Assembly (NCBI RefSeq): GCF_008330945.1
Contig: NZ_CP043489.1
Location: 1,488,001-1,552,000 of the forward strand
DNA length: 64,000 bases
DNA from: Labrys sp. KNU-23
GTDB lineage: Bacteria; Pseudomonadota; Alphaproteobacteria; Rhizobiales; Labraceae
Reading direction: 5' to 3'
The stretch's first letter is position 1; the number at the start of each line of letters is the position of its first letter. Shown in pieces: positions 1 to 8,578 of the stretch. A program made the position numbers and the translations under genes. The notes beneath the pieces were generated by a model. That model ran no database searches. It was given only the letters and a program-made list of their open reading frames with translations, and was not told where the DNA came from.

Positions 1-1389
1 TCCGTCGACATGGGCGCCATCGTCGCGCCCGTGCAGCTCCAGCGCATCCAGGATCTCGTCAGGAAGGGAGAGCAGGAGGGCGGCACCCTTTGGCAGGCCG
101 ATTGCGCCCTGCCGGCCAAGGGCAGCTTCTTCCCGCCCTCGATCTTCGTCGATGTGGAGCCCTCCTCCACGGTCTCGGAGGTCGAGATCTTCGGCCCGGT
201 CGCCGTAGCGATGACCTTCCGCACGCCCGACGAGGCGATCCAGCTCGCCAACCACACCCGCTATGGCCTCGCCGCCTCGATCTGGTCGGAGAACATCAAC
301 CGCGCCCTCGACACCGCCGCCCGCATGAAGGCCGGCGTGGTCTGGGTCAACTCCACCAACCTGTTCGACGCCGCCGCCGGCTTCGGCGGCTATCGCGAGA
401 GCGGCTTCGGCCGCGAGGGCGGCCGCGAAGGCCTCTACGAATATCTCAAGCCCGACTGGGAGAAATCCCTGCCCGCGGCCGAGGACAGCAAGGTGGCCGC
501 GCTTGGCGTCGCCCCGGCCGAGGCGTCTGCGGGCACCGGCCTGCCCAGCATCGACCGCACCGCCAAATTGTTCGTCGGCGGCAAGCAGGCTCGCCCGGAT
601 TCCGGCTACAGCTATACGATCAAGAGCACGGCCGGCGCCACGCTCGGCCAGGCGGGCCTGGGTAATCGCAAGGACATCCGCAACGCGGTCGAAGCAGCGA
701 CCAAGGCAGGCGGCTGGGGCGCCGCCACGGCGCATAACCGCGCCCAGGTGCTCTATTACATCGCCGAGAACCTGTCGGCCCGCGCGGCCGAGTTCGAGCA
801 GCGCCTGGTGAGCTACGGCCACAGCGCCAAGGCAGCCAAAGCGGAAGTGGAAAAGGCGATCCGGCGCATCTTCTACTATGCCGCCCAGGCCGACAAATAT
901 GATGGCCGCGTGCATTCCACCCGCTCGCGCAACGTGACACTGGCGATGAACGAGCCCTTCGGCGTGATCGGCATCCTCTGCCCAGACGAGGCGCCGCTGC
1001 TCGGCTTCGTCTCGCTGGTGCTGCCGACGATCGCCATGGGCAACCGCGTCGTCGCGGTGCCCTCGCCGGCCTTCCCGCTGGCGGCGACCGACTTCTACCA
1101 GATCCTGGAAACCTCGGACGTACCGGCCGGCGTCGTCAACATCGTCACCGGCGCGCGCGACGAACTCGCCAAGACCCTGGCCGAGCACGACGACGTCGAC
1201 GCCCTCTGGTATCACGGCTCCAGGAGCGGCGCCGCTTCTGCCGAAAAGGCCTCGGCCGGCAACCTCAAGGCGACCTGGACCAACCAGGGCCGGGCCATCG
1301 ACTGGTTGAAGGATGCGCAGGCCCAGGGCGCCGACTATCTGCGCCACGCCACCCAGGTGAAGAACATCTGGGTGCCTTACGGGGAGTAA
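1..1389 (+). CDS. Aldehyde dehydrogenase family protein, two ALDH-like domains, 3' part only
   Basis: The frame is open to the left edge, so the N-terminus lies outside the window. The first ~155 visible residues are the C-terminal end of a normal NAD(P)-dependent aldehyde dehydrogenase domain (FGPV cofactor-site motif, then GGYRESGFGREGG). After a short linker a second ALDH-like domain begins (about residue 185: LFVGGKQARPDSG) and carries a recognisable coenzyme-binding half. It ends just after residues where the catalytic Cys loop would be expected; no GQxC motif is present there. The tail therefore appears to be a truncated, non-catalytic ALDH copy, an architecture known from long (~780-800 aa) proteins encoded near deoC-type genes. 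Substrate unknown. Family call is certain; the inactivity of the second domain is an inference from the missing motif. Confidence 0.9.
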   Translation, partial: SVDMGAIVAPVQLQRIQDLVRKGEQEGGTLWQADCALPAKGSFFPPSIFVDVEPSSTVSEVEIFGPVAVAMTFRTPDEAIQLANHTRYGLAASIWSENINRALDTAARMKAGVVWVNSTNLFDAAAGFGGYRESGFGREGGREGLYEYLKPDWEKSLPAAEDSKVAALGVAPAEASAGTGLPSIDRTAKLFVGGKQARPDSGYSYTIKSTAGATLGQAGLGNRKDIRNAVEAATKAGGWGAATAHNRAQVLYYIAENLSARAAEFEQRLVSYGHSAKAAKAEVEKAIRRIFYYAAQADKYDGRVHSTRSRNVTLAMNEPFGVIGILCPDEAPLLGFVSLVLPTIAMGNRVVAVPSPAFPLAATDFYQILETSDVPAGVVNIVTGARDELAKTLAEHDDVDALWYHGSRSGAASAEKASAGNLKATWTNQGRAIDWLKDAQAQGADYLRHATQVKNIWVPYGE

Positions 1390-1399
1390 GGCTCGCCTC

Positions 1400-1459
1400 C
1401 TTGGAGCGCGGACTTCTCAGCGACACGAAGACATGTCGCGAAGAAGTCCGCTCTCCAAG
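1400..1459. terminator. Imperfect 26-bp inverted repeat between convergent genes
   Basis: Arms 1400-1425 and 1434-1459 match at 23 of 26 positions with an 8-nt loop. It sits exactly between the stop of the aldehyde dehydrogenase and the stop of the convergent ABC gene, so it probably works as a bidirectional terminator. A related sequence occurs at 36232-36313, so it may also be a member of a dispersed repeat family. Confidence 0.65.
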
Positions 1460-1465
1460 AACACT

Positions 1466-4400
1466 TCACGCCTGATCGGCGCTGGCCTCCGCCGGCTGCT
1501 TGGGCTTGTAGGCGCCCTTGGTGATCACCTCCTCGCCGACTTCGACCAAATGGCGCCCGACGGTGCGCAGCAGGTGCAGGGCAACGGTGATGTCGCTTTC
1601 GACGATATCGAGGAATTCACGCGTGCCGATGCGCAGGCCCGTCAGATCGGCCATCGCGATCATCGATACCATGCGCGTCTGGCCGAGGATGACGGCAAGA
1701 TCGCCGATCAGTCGCCCGGGCAGGATGGTATCGATCAACTCCTCTTCGCCCAGCGAATTGAGCCAGCGCAGTTCGGCGCTGCCGGAGGCGACGACATAGG
1801 CGCCATCGGGCACCTCGCCGGTGCGGAAGACATAGTCGCCGGCTTTGGTCGACATCCAACGCGAGGCATAGGCGAGCAGTTCGATCTGGCTGCGCTTCAG
1901 GCCGCGGAAGCTCTCCACCGCCGAGAGCACCTCGACCTTGGCCTGCAGGTCGCCGGAGATCGAGGCGTGATAGGCCGGTGCCGGGGCGCGGCTGGCCCCA
2001 TTGATCAGGCGACCGTCGCGGATGGTGACCACCAGATCGAAATCTTCTGGCTGTGCGATCTGCGGCTCCAGCACGACGATGGTACTCTCGGGCAGCAGGG
2101 CCCGCAGCCTGAGCCAGATGGCACGGCGGTCCGCCTCCGAAGCGCTCGCCATGGCATGATCGAGCAGCACCAGATCAGGTCGGCGGATCAAAGCCCGACC
2201 CAGCCCGATGCGTTCGCGCACGGCCGGCGATAGATTGGTGCCGGCGATCGCAGTGCGAACCTCTCCCACCAGCAGGCGCAAGGCGCCGGCCAGTCCCTGC
2301 GCCTCCACCACCTCCATCAGCACATGATGAATCTGCCTGCGGGTCGCCTCCGACGGCGCCACGGACAGGCCGAACACCAGATTTTCCAGCACGGTCAGGT
2401 CGTAATTATAGGCGCCCGCCTCGATCGGCGAGAAGGTCCCGTGCGCCTGTTCTCTCAGACGCGCGCCATGCCGGGCACGCGCCGCCACGATGGCGGCCGC
2501 AAGTTCGGCGGGAAAGTCGGTGCCGAGATCACTCGGCGCAATGTTGAAGAGCAATGACAGCAGCGTGGCACGCTCGGCGGCGCTCATGCCGGCGACGTCA
2601 CGGGCCTGCTCCTTGGAGGCGACCGACCGCAAGCGCTCGAACAGCTCGGGGCCGATTGTGGTGAAGCGGCGCAGCAGCGGATGGCGAGGCCCGACTTCGC
2701 CAAAGGCCCTGACCAGCGTCGAGGCAAGGTCGATCGAGAAGGCCAGGAGCTGTTCGGCAATGTCGAGTCCGGCGATCTCGGTGAGGAGGTTTTCGCCGGG
2801 ATGGCTCGATTCGCTCTCGCTGTGATGATGCACGGCATAGAGCAGGTTCTCGCCGACGGTCAGGCCGGCATTGATGGCGTTGGGCTCGAAACGATCGATC
2901 TGCGCAGCCAATCCCTCGGCCTCCAGGCACCGCGCCACCTCTTCCCTGATGGCAAGGACGCGGACGGCGAGATCGTCATGCTGGCCCGAGACAAGATAGC
3001 CGTCGAGGGCGCGATCGAGCAGCATTTCCGAACGGCCGATCACCTCGATGACATCGAGCCACCAGGCATCGACCTCGCTGTCGTTCTTGAAGCCAACCAA
3101 CCCGCCATCCCGCCAGGAAACATCGAGGCGGTCGGTACTGTTGGCGGTCTCCTCCGCTTCAACCAAGGCCTTGGCTGCTTCGCCCGACGGTTCACCGGAG
3201 GGCTCCGGCTCCAGATAGAGCGGCAGCCTGGTATTCTGTGCGATGGTGCCGCGGAACAGATAGGGCGCACTGTTGGCGACGCCGATGCGTGCGGCCAGGG
3301 CGGCCTGGCTGACACCGGCGAGGTCGAGACCGGAGATGGTCACCTGCCCGGTACTCGGCGCCGAGGCGCCCGAGAACAGGTCGCACAGGGCTCGCCGCAC
3401 CTGTACGTCTGAGCTCTGGATGGCAACGAGCGAGCCTCCGGGAATGGCAAGATCGACCTGATCGAGCAGAGGCACACCGCCGAGACCGGGCACGGTCACA
3501 TCGCGCAGCAGGATCGGGCCGTTCAATCGCGGCACGTCGGCATCCGCCACGACGGGAGCCGGCGCCACCGGCGCCTCGAATTGCTCCAGCAAGCTGTCAT
3601 AGCGCGACGATGCTTCCTGGGCCTGGTTCCAATAGGTCAGCAATTCGCGCCAGGGATCGGCGATGTCTCGTGACGCGGAGAGCGCCGCGATCAGGGCGCC
3701 GACGCTGAGCTGGCCATGGATGACCAGATAGCCACCGATCAGGAAGAACAGGAAGGGGGTGAGCTGGGTGATCGAATTGTTGACGAACTTGATCAGGAAC
3801 TTGCGCTCGAAAATACGCAGCCGGATCGTATAGAGCTCGCCCAATTGCCTGCTGAACTCAGCCAGCCGGTAGCGTGTACCGCCGCTCTGGCGCAGATCAG
3901 CGACGCCGGCGACACTTTCCCCGATGCGCTCCGACAGGACCCGCACCCGGCCGACGCGCTGATGGTGCAGCCTGTTCACATAGCGTTGCATGCGCGGGAT
4001 CAGATAGGCCTGGACCGGAATGAGGCCGATGCCGGCGATGCCGAGCCAGACATTCTGCAGGAACAGGAAGGCGACGATGGTCAGGATCTGGCCGAGCTGG
4101 AACACCGGCTGGGCAAAGGCATCGCCCATCACTCCGCTCAACGGTTCCGCCTCGGCGGTGACCATCGAAACCACCTCCCCCTGCGAGACCGTGTCGAAGC
4201 GCTGCAGCGGAAAGCGCAGGACCTGGCCGATCAGCTTGTAGCGCAGCCGCCGGATCATGCGTTCGCCGATGACGCCCCTGTAGATGCTGAGCTGCATCTT
4301 GATGACGCCATTGGCCAGGGTACAGACCAGGAAGGCCAGGCACAGCACCATGAGAAGCGTGGTCTGGTCGAGATGCAGGCCCAGGCGGTTGAGCGGCGTG

Positions 4401-4570
4401 GCATGGCCCTGGAGCGCCCCGTTCAGGATGTATTTCGGCAGCTCCAGCGACAGATAGAGGACCGGAAAGGAGGCCACGGTCGCGGCGAGCAAGAAAAGCT
4501 GATGCCGCCTGCTGTGCCGCCAGACGAAGGAAAACAGCCCGGATTTGTCCGGATCGCCATTGTTGGACAA
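1466..4570 (-). CDS. ABC transporter-like protein with degenerate NBD and C-terminal cyclic-nucleotide-binding domain
   Basis: This is a 1034-aa inner-membrane protein. Residues ~1-320 form an exporter-type ABC transmembrane domain (about six hydrophobic segments). A nucleotide-binding domain starts near residue 360, but the Walker A region (about residues 375-390) reads VAIQSSDVQVRRAL instead of GxxGxGKST. About 270 residues of unrelated sequence separate the Q-loop-like NSAPYLFRGTI from the signature-like LSPAVRERIGLGRAL. Walker B ends LVLLDH (His where the catalytic Glu is expected, ~residue 800). A cNMP-binding fold follows (~865-1000: FRTGEVPDGAYVVASG, GRLIGDLAVI). The start is TTG, chosen because a strong GGAGG lies 7 nt upstream and no ATG is near. 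ATP hydrolysis looks unlikely; a regulatory or sensory role is possible but unproven. Confidence 0.85.
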   Translation of the reverse strand: MSNNGDPDKSGLFSFVWRHSRRHQLFLLAATVASFPVLYLSLELPKYILNGALQGHATPLNRLGLHLDQTTLLMVLCLAFLVCTLANGVIKMQLSIYRGVIGERMIRRLRYKLIGQVLRFPLQRFDTVSQGEVVSMVTAEAEPLSGVMGDAFAQPVFQLGQILTIVAFLFLQNVWLGIAGIGLIPVQAYLIPRMQRYVNRLHHQRVGRVRVLSERIGESVAGVADLRQSGGTRYRLAEFSRQLGELYTIRLRIFERKFLIKFVNNSITQLTPFLFFLIGGYLVIHGQLSVGALIAALSASRDIADPWRELLTYWNQAQEASSRYDSLLEQFEAPVAPAPVVADADVPRLNGPILLRDVTVPGLGGVPLLDQVDLAIPGGSLVAIQSSDVQVRRALCDLFSGASAPSTGQVTISGLDLAGVSQAALAARIGVANSAPYLFRGTIAQNTRLPLYLEPEPSGEPSGEAAKALVEAEETANSTDRLDVSWRDGGLVGFKNDSEVDAWWLDVIEVIGRSEMLLDRALDGYLVSGQHDDLAVRVLAIREEVARCLEAEGLAAQIDRFEPNAINAGLTVGENLLYAVHHHSESESSHPGENLLTEIAGLDIAEQLLAFSIDLASTLVRAFGEVGPRHPLLRRFTTIGPELFERLRSVASKEQARDVAGMSAAERATLLSLLFNIAPSDLGTDFPAELAAAIVAARARHGARLREQAHGTFSPIEAGAYNYDLTVLENLVFGLSVAPSEATRRQIHHVLMEVVEAQGLAGALRLLVGEVRTAIAGTNLSPAVRERIGLGRALIRRPDLVLLDHAMASASEADRRAIWLRLRALLPESTIVVLEPQIAQPEDFDLVVTIRDGRLINGASRAPAPAYHASISGDLQAKVEVLSAVESFRGLKRSQIELLAYASRWMSTKAGDYVFRTGEVPDGAYVVASGSAELRWLNSLGEEELIDTILPGRLIGDLAVILGQTRMVSMIAMADLTGLRIGTREFLDIVESDITVALHLLRTVGRHLVEVGEEVITKGAYKPKQPAEASADQA

Positions 4571-4702
4571 AAGTCGCCTCCCGCCCGTTGCGAGATCCCC
4601 ACATCTTCATGTGTGACTACAACCCACAATAGCAACCCATCGGCAGGCGAAAAGCGCCTCCTTGCGCGCCTCGGTAGGCGATGAGGGCCTTTTTCCAGGC
4701 CG

Positions 4703-5488
4703 TCACCACATATGCAGAGACGTCGTGCCCTGCGCCGTACCGGACCAGGAGGCCGTCTCGATGTTGAAGACGAGCGCGCTGACGACTTGCCTGGCCACGT
4801 TCTGGTGAAAGGCCATGACGCTCTCGGCCTTGAGAAAGAAGGACTGCGTCAGCAGGCGATGACCCGACCGGGCATCGGACAGGGTCACGACAACATTGAG
4901 ATGCGGTACACCCGCCACGACCTGCCCCTCGACAAGATAGTCGATGCCGGCGATCGACTTGGACGACGGTTTGCGTCCCGCCGACGGCGGCACCACGATC
5001 ACGCGCGACTTGGCGATCGCTCCCCTGATTTCCTGCACCATCGTGTCGAAGGCGGGTTTCATCGTGCCGTCCACGCCACGCAGGTTGAACGGCATTACCG
5101 CGACTTTGGGCTCCGCCGTGCTGCCATCGAGGTCGACGTCGTCCGGCGCCTGCTCCAACGCCTGCGGCGAATCGACGAGGCCGCCCGTCGGCATGTACAT
5201 GTAGCCCCGGCCCGGCACGGTATGGATGATGCGATGCTGCTCGTCCCCGACGCTCTGGCGCGCATCGCGAATGCAGCGCAGCAGGGCTCCTTCCGTGACC
5301 ACAGCGCGCGGCCAGACCGCCGCGCACAATTCGTCCTTGCGGATGATCCTTCCGGCATTGCGGGCAAGGTAGCTCAGCAATTTGAAGGTTCTGGAACGCA
5401 CCGGCACGCGTGCACCGGCCTTGCGCAATGTACCTCGGCTGAGATCCAGAACGGATTCGCCGAGCCTGTATGTCAGCTCCTGATCCAT
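4703..5488 (-). CDS. Winged-helix (OmpR/CadC-type) transcriptional regulator with TolB-like C-terminal domain
   Basis: Residues 1-105 form a Trans_reg_C winged helix (LDLSRGTLRK, VPVRSRTFKLLSYLARNAGRI, HTVPGRGYMY). There is no receiver domain and no transmembrane segment. From about residue 120 comes a domain beginning KVAVMPFNL that resembles the TolB-N/FlgO-like domain found in CadC-like regulators and adenylate-cyclase-linked proteins (VAVLPF-type strand, then IDYLVEGQVV). The protein is 261 aa and probably cytoplasmic. It lies upstream of, and in the same direction as, the ABC-cNMP gene with a 132-bp gap, so it could control that gene. Signal and targets are unknown. Confidence 0.85.
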   Translation of the reverse strand: MDQELTYRLGESVLDLSRGTLRKAGARVPVRSRTFKLLSYLARNAGRIIRKDELCAAVWPRAVVTEGALLRCIRDARQSVGDEQHRIIHTVPGRGYMYMPTGGLVDSPQALEQAPDDVDLDGSTAEPKVAVMPFNLRGVDGTMKPAFDTMVQEIRGAIAKSRVIVVPPSAGRKPSSKSIAGIDYLVEGQVVAGVPHLNVVVTLSDARSGHRLLTQSFFLKAESVMAFHQNVARQVVSALVFNIETASWSGTAQGTTSLHMW

Positions 5489-5694
5489 GTCTCTACTCTC
5501 TCTCGGCAGTGGGGGTTGGGCGAGGTTTGTCCCCGCTCCGTCTGTGGTGCCGCCGAAAAAGTGCAGGAGGATTTGCAGGACGCCTCCGGCTGTCTCAGCC
5601 GCAGCTCCAGTTTCGCCATTCCTGCCAGGGAAACATCATCAAAACAGATGAGACGCAGCCGAATTTCTTGCGAGGGCGGCCTTCATCGAGAGAA

Positions 5695-5775
5695 GGAGTG
5701 TCAGCCTCCCGGCTGACATCCTGCCGGTGGACAAGCCCTCTTTTTTCAAGATGTCAGCCGGGAGGCTGACACTCC
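5695..5775. repeat. Perfect 25-bp inverted repeat whose arms are themselves palindromic
   Basis: Arms 5695-5719 and 5751-5775 are exact reverse complements. Each arm also folds on itself (GTCAGCC / GGCTGAC around a 4-nt loop). The right arm is followed by a run of seven C. It lies in the 344-bp gene-free stretch 5489-5832 between two leftward regulators. Nothing else was recognised in that stretch. It may terminate transcription of the LuxR gene on the minus strand, or be a mobile REP-like element. Confidence 0.8.
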
Positions 5776-5832
5776 AAATTCCCCCCCAATTAACATCGCA
5801 ACTGTAGTGCCAAAGGGAAAATCCCGCCGGCA

Positions 5833-6915
5833 TCACGCCATACGCGGAAGCGGCGCCAGCCCGGCAAGCAGGGCGACCACCTCGGCCTGGCGGCTGCAAC
5901 CGGTCTTCTCCAGGACGCCGCGCACCTGGGTGCGCACCGTATTCGGCGTCACGCCGCTATGCTGGGCGATGTGTTCCACGCTGTCGCCCGTGGCAAGGCT
6001 GCGGGCGACGCGGGCTTCCGCCGGCGTGAGGTCGAAAAGGGACTGCACCAGCTCCACTGGCGGCGCCTGCGGCGCGGTCACCGGTGTCAGGATCAGGGCC
6101 GCCGCGCTGCTTACGAAAATGTCGCGCGCGCTGAGGCGGATCGGCACGATATGGGCGACCATAGCCTCCGGCTCACCCCGCACCGGGAAGGAACGCACGC
6201 TCGCGCCATGCGGTTGATCGATGGTGATGATGGCCTCGTGCAGGAGCTTGTCAGCCGCCCGATCGATGAAGGAGACACCGTCGAAGGCGCGCCAATGCAC
6301 GAAATGGCCGAGATCCTCGATCAGGCTGTTGGCGGCCAGCACCTTGCCCATCCGGTCGAGCACCAGCGCCGGCAGACCGAGTGCAGCCAGGGTCTGGCTG
6401 GCGACGCGGGCGCGCTCGAGCTGCAGGCGGGCGGTCATCAGGGCACTGCGGGCAAGGTGGGGGCGCAGCGTGTCGAAACGATCGACCAGGGCGCGCTCGG
6501 CCGGCCCCTGGGCGAGCCAGCGCGTGAACAGCAGCAGCAGCATTTCCCGGGTCGGCAATTCCACCGTGGTCACGATCATCGAGCCGATGCCGGAGGGACG
6601 CCAGAAATCCCGATAGAGCGGCTCCTGCTCGAGCTCCATCTCCGTCATGATGTCCCGCTCGGTGATGAAGCCCGCTCGCGAGGACGCCAGCACCCGGTTC
6701 AGCCCATGGCCGCGCTGCGCGAAACCACCGGCCAGCGCCGCCTTGGCCCGCTCCCGGGCGCCGGGTGAGGCCGTGAGCATGGTGGCGTCCTTGCCGAAGA
6801 CATAAAGGCTGCCGCCAGCACCCGACGTCATGTCCGAAAGCGCGTCCAGCGTACCGGGCCATTGCTCCGGCACGAAGGCACATTCGTAGATCCGATCGAC
6901 CAGTTGTTGATCCAT
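5833..6915 (-). CDS. LuxR-family transcriptional regulator
   Basis: The protein has 360 aa. The last ~65 residues are a typical LuxR/NarL-type four-helix DNA-binding domain (LTPAEARVARSLATGDSVEHIAQHSGVTPNTVRTQVRGVLEKTG, given here only as the location about 293-340). The N-terminal ~280 residues have no receiver signature. Their layout (MDQQLVDRIYECAFVPEQWPGTLDAL at the start, a PAS-like stretch with VLDRMGKVLAAN near 190) matches a common alphaproteobacterial family of LuxR proteins with an uncharacterised sensor region. No neighbouring autoinducer synthase is present. Target genes cannot be named. Confidence 0.88.
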   Translation of the reverse strand: MDQQLVDRIYECAFVPEQWPGTLDALSDMTSGAGGSLYVFGKDATMLTASPGARERAKAALAGGFAQRGHGLNRVLASSRAGFITERDIMTEMELEQEPLYRDFWRPSGIGSMIVTTVELPTREMLLLLFTRWLAQGPAERALVDRFDTLRPHLARSALMTARLQLERARVASQTLAALGLPALVLDRMGKVLAANSLIEDLGHFVHWRAFDGVSFIDRAADKLLHEAIITIDQPHGASVRSFPVRGEPEAMVAHIVPIRLSARDIFVSSAAALILTPVTAPQAPPVELVQSLFDLTPAEARVARSLATGDSVEHIAQHSGVTPNTVRTQVRGVLEKTGCSRQAEVVALLAGLAPLPRMA

Positions 6916-6995
6916 GACGGCTTCCTGTCGAAAGCAACGCCCACATTATTCCAGATTACGCTGCCGTTTCATCAAGAAATACGGATTTCATCCCC

Positions 6996-7463
6996 TTAAT
7001 CCGCCAGTTTCAACTCGAAAAACACCTGATCACGTAAAAGTATACCACCGATCAAGAGGTCGTGGGGATAACCCGTCTCCGGCCGGAAGGCATCCGGCAC
7101 GATTCGGGTCATGCGAAAGCCTCTACGCTGATAGAATCGCAGATTGGCGATATCGGCCGTTGCCGTCGAGACGATCAGCGAGCGCGCGCACCGCTCCCGG
7201 CTGAAGGCGATGGCCGCCGCGACCAGTTCTCGCCCGATGCCCGCGCCCCGATGCTCCGCCAGCACCGCCAGGCTCTTGAGCTCGAGCACGCCGGGCTCGT
7301 CGGTCACGACGATCTGGGCATGGCCGATGACGGCCTCTCCCTGGCGGGCCACCAATACATCGCCCAGCCCGACATAGGAGGCGATCTGAACCGGTGAATC
7401 ATCGGCCAGGGCGAACAGCGTCAGCAAGGCCTCGCGCGGCCCCTCATATCGTTCTATCGGCAT
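6996..7463 (-). CDS. GNAT family N-acetyltransferase
   Basis: A 155-aa single GNAT domain. The acetyl-CoA-binding signature is visible as LAVLAEHRGAGIGRELVAAAI (about residues 69-89), preceded by the strand VLELKSL and followed by FYQRRGF near the C-terminus. The frame is open further upstream, but that part only shadows the neighbouring LysR gene, so the start is placed at the ATG at 7463 (protein begins MPIERYEGPRE). It follows the LysR gene in the same direction with a 28-bp gap. The acceptor substrate is unknown. Confidence 0.85.
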   Translation of the reverse strand: MPIERYEGPREALLTLFALADDSPVQIASYVGLGDVLVARQGEAVIGHAQIVVTDEPGVLELKSLAVLAEHRGAGIGRELVAAAIAFSRERCARSLIVSTATADIANLRFYQRRGFRMTRIVPDAFRPETGYPHDLLIGGILLRDQVFFELKLAD

Positions 7464-7491
7464 CGGCGCATCCGCAGGTGGGGATCGGGCA

Positions 7492-8409
7492 TCACACGGG
7501 CCCGCGCAGCCAGTCCGGCACCTCGCCGAAGCCCTCGACCAGGTGATCGACGATGGCCCGCAGCTTGCGCGGCATCGGCTTGACCGGCGGCCAGACCGCG
7601 GCGATCGGCAAGGGAAGCGGCGGGTGATCGGGCAGCAAGGCGACCAGGCGGCCATCGGCCAGCGCCTCATGGGCGATGAACATCGGCAACAGGGCCAGCC
7701 CCAGGCCGGCAATCGCCATGTCCCGCATCACCTCGCCATTGTTGGCGGCGATCCGCCCGCGCATCGGCACGCCGACGACACCACCAGAGCCATCGGCCAA
7801 CTGCCAGACCTGGGTCGCTTGCAGGTTGCGATAGCCAATCGCGGGGTGACCAGCCAGCTCGGCGAGATTCTTGGGTGCCCCTCGCCGTTCCAGATAGTCG
7901 GGGCTGGCACAGACCACGCGCGGATCGTCGCACAATTTGCGGGCGATCAGGCCGGAATCCGACATCTGGCCGATGCGCACGGCGAGGTCGAAGCCGCCAC
8001 GCACCAGATCGACGAAGCGATCCTCATAGTCGACCACCAGTTCCAAATCGGGGTGCCGCAGAGCGAAGGCAGCCAGCAACGGGCTGAGATGGCGGATGCC
8101 GAAACTCATCGGCGCCGAGATGGCGAGCGAACCGCGCAGGCCCGCCATGCCCCAGGCCACGCTTTCGACCGCATTGGTCATCTCGGCCAGGGCCGGCCGC
8201 AGCCGTACCGCCAGTTCGCCCGCCGTCTCGTTGGGCAGGATGCGCCCGGCATGGCGCTGGAACAGCGGTGCCCCCAGGGCCAGCTCCAGATCGGTGATGC
8301 GCTTGCTGACCACCGATTTCGACAGGTTCGCCCGTGCCGCCGCACCGGAGACCGTGCCGGTCTCCATCACATCCAGGAAGGTCTTGATCTCGTCGATGGT
8401 CCATTTCAT
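7492..8409 (-). CDS. LysR-family transcriptional regulator
   Basis: A 305-aa protein with an N-terminal LysR helix-turn-helix (MKWTIDEIKTFLDVMETGTVSGAAARANLSKSVVSKRITDLE region) and a type 2 periplasmic-binding-like effector domain. The start at 8409 is chosen because the family N-terminus begins there; an in-frame extension upstream has low-complexity composition. It is divergent from the ring-cleaving dioxygenase at 8579 and probably regulates it. The 170-bp gap holds a palindrome at 8481-8499. Members in this position often respond to quinones or aromatic ligands; that is inference here. Confidence 0.9.
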   Translation of the reverse strand: MKWTIDEIKTFLDVMETGTVSGAAARANLSKSVVSKRITDLELALGAPLFQRHAGRILPNETAGELAVRLRPALAEMTNAVESVAWGMAGLRGSLAISAPMSFGIRHLSPLLAAFALRHPDLELVVDYEDRFVDLVRGGFDLAVRIGQMSDSGLIARKLCDDPRVVCASPDYLERRGAPKNLAELAGHPAIGYRNLQATQVWQLADGSGGVVGVPMRGRIAANNGEVMRDMAIAGLGLALLPMFIAHEALADGRLVALLPDHPPLPLPIAAVWPPVKPMPRKLRAIVDHLVEGFGEVPDWLRGPV

Positions 8410-8480
8410 GGCGAGCGTCCAAATCGGTGGGCCGGGCCCACCTCTGCCTACCCCGTCAGCTCCGCCTTTCCAACCCCAAT

Positions 8481-8499
8481 CGTTCGAAATCTTCGAACG
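8481..8499. promoter_or_regulatory. 19-bp palindrome, candidate operator for the LysR/dioxygenase pair
   Basis: CGTTCGAA-ATC-TTCGAACG is a perfect 8-bp dyad with a 3-bp centre. It lies 71 bp upstream of the LysR start and 79 bp upstream of the dioxygenase start. The position in the divergent promoter region suggests regulator binding. Confidence 0.55.
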
Positions 8500-8578
8500 C
8501 GGCGTGTGCAAGTATCACGCTACACGGCCGAGCCGTTCGCGACGATATTACGGCCAACGCAACACATAGGAGGCTGCC

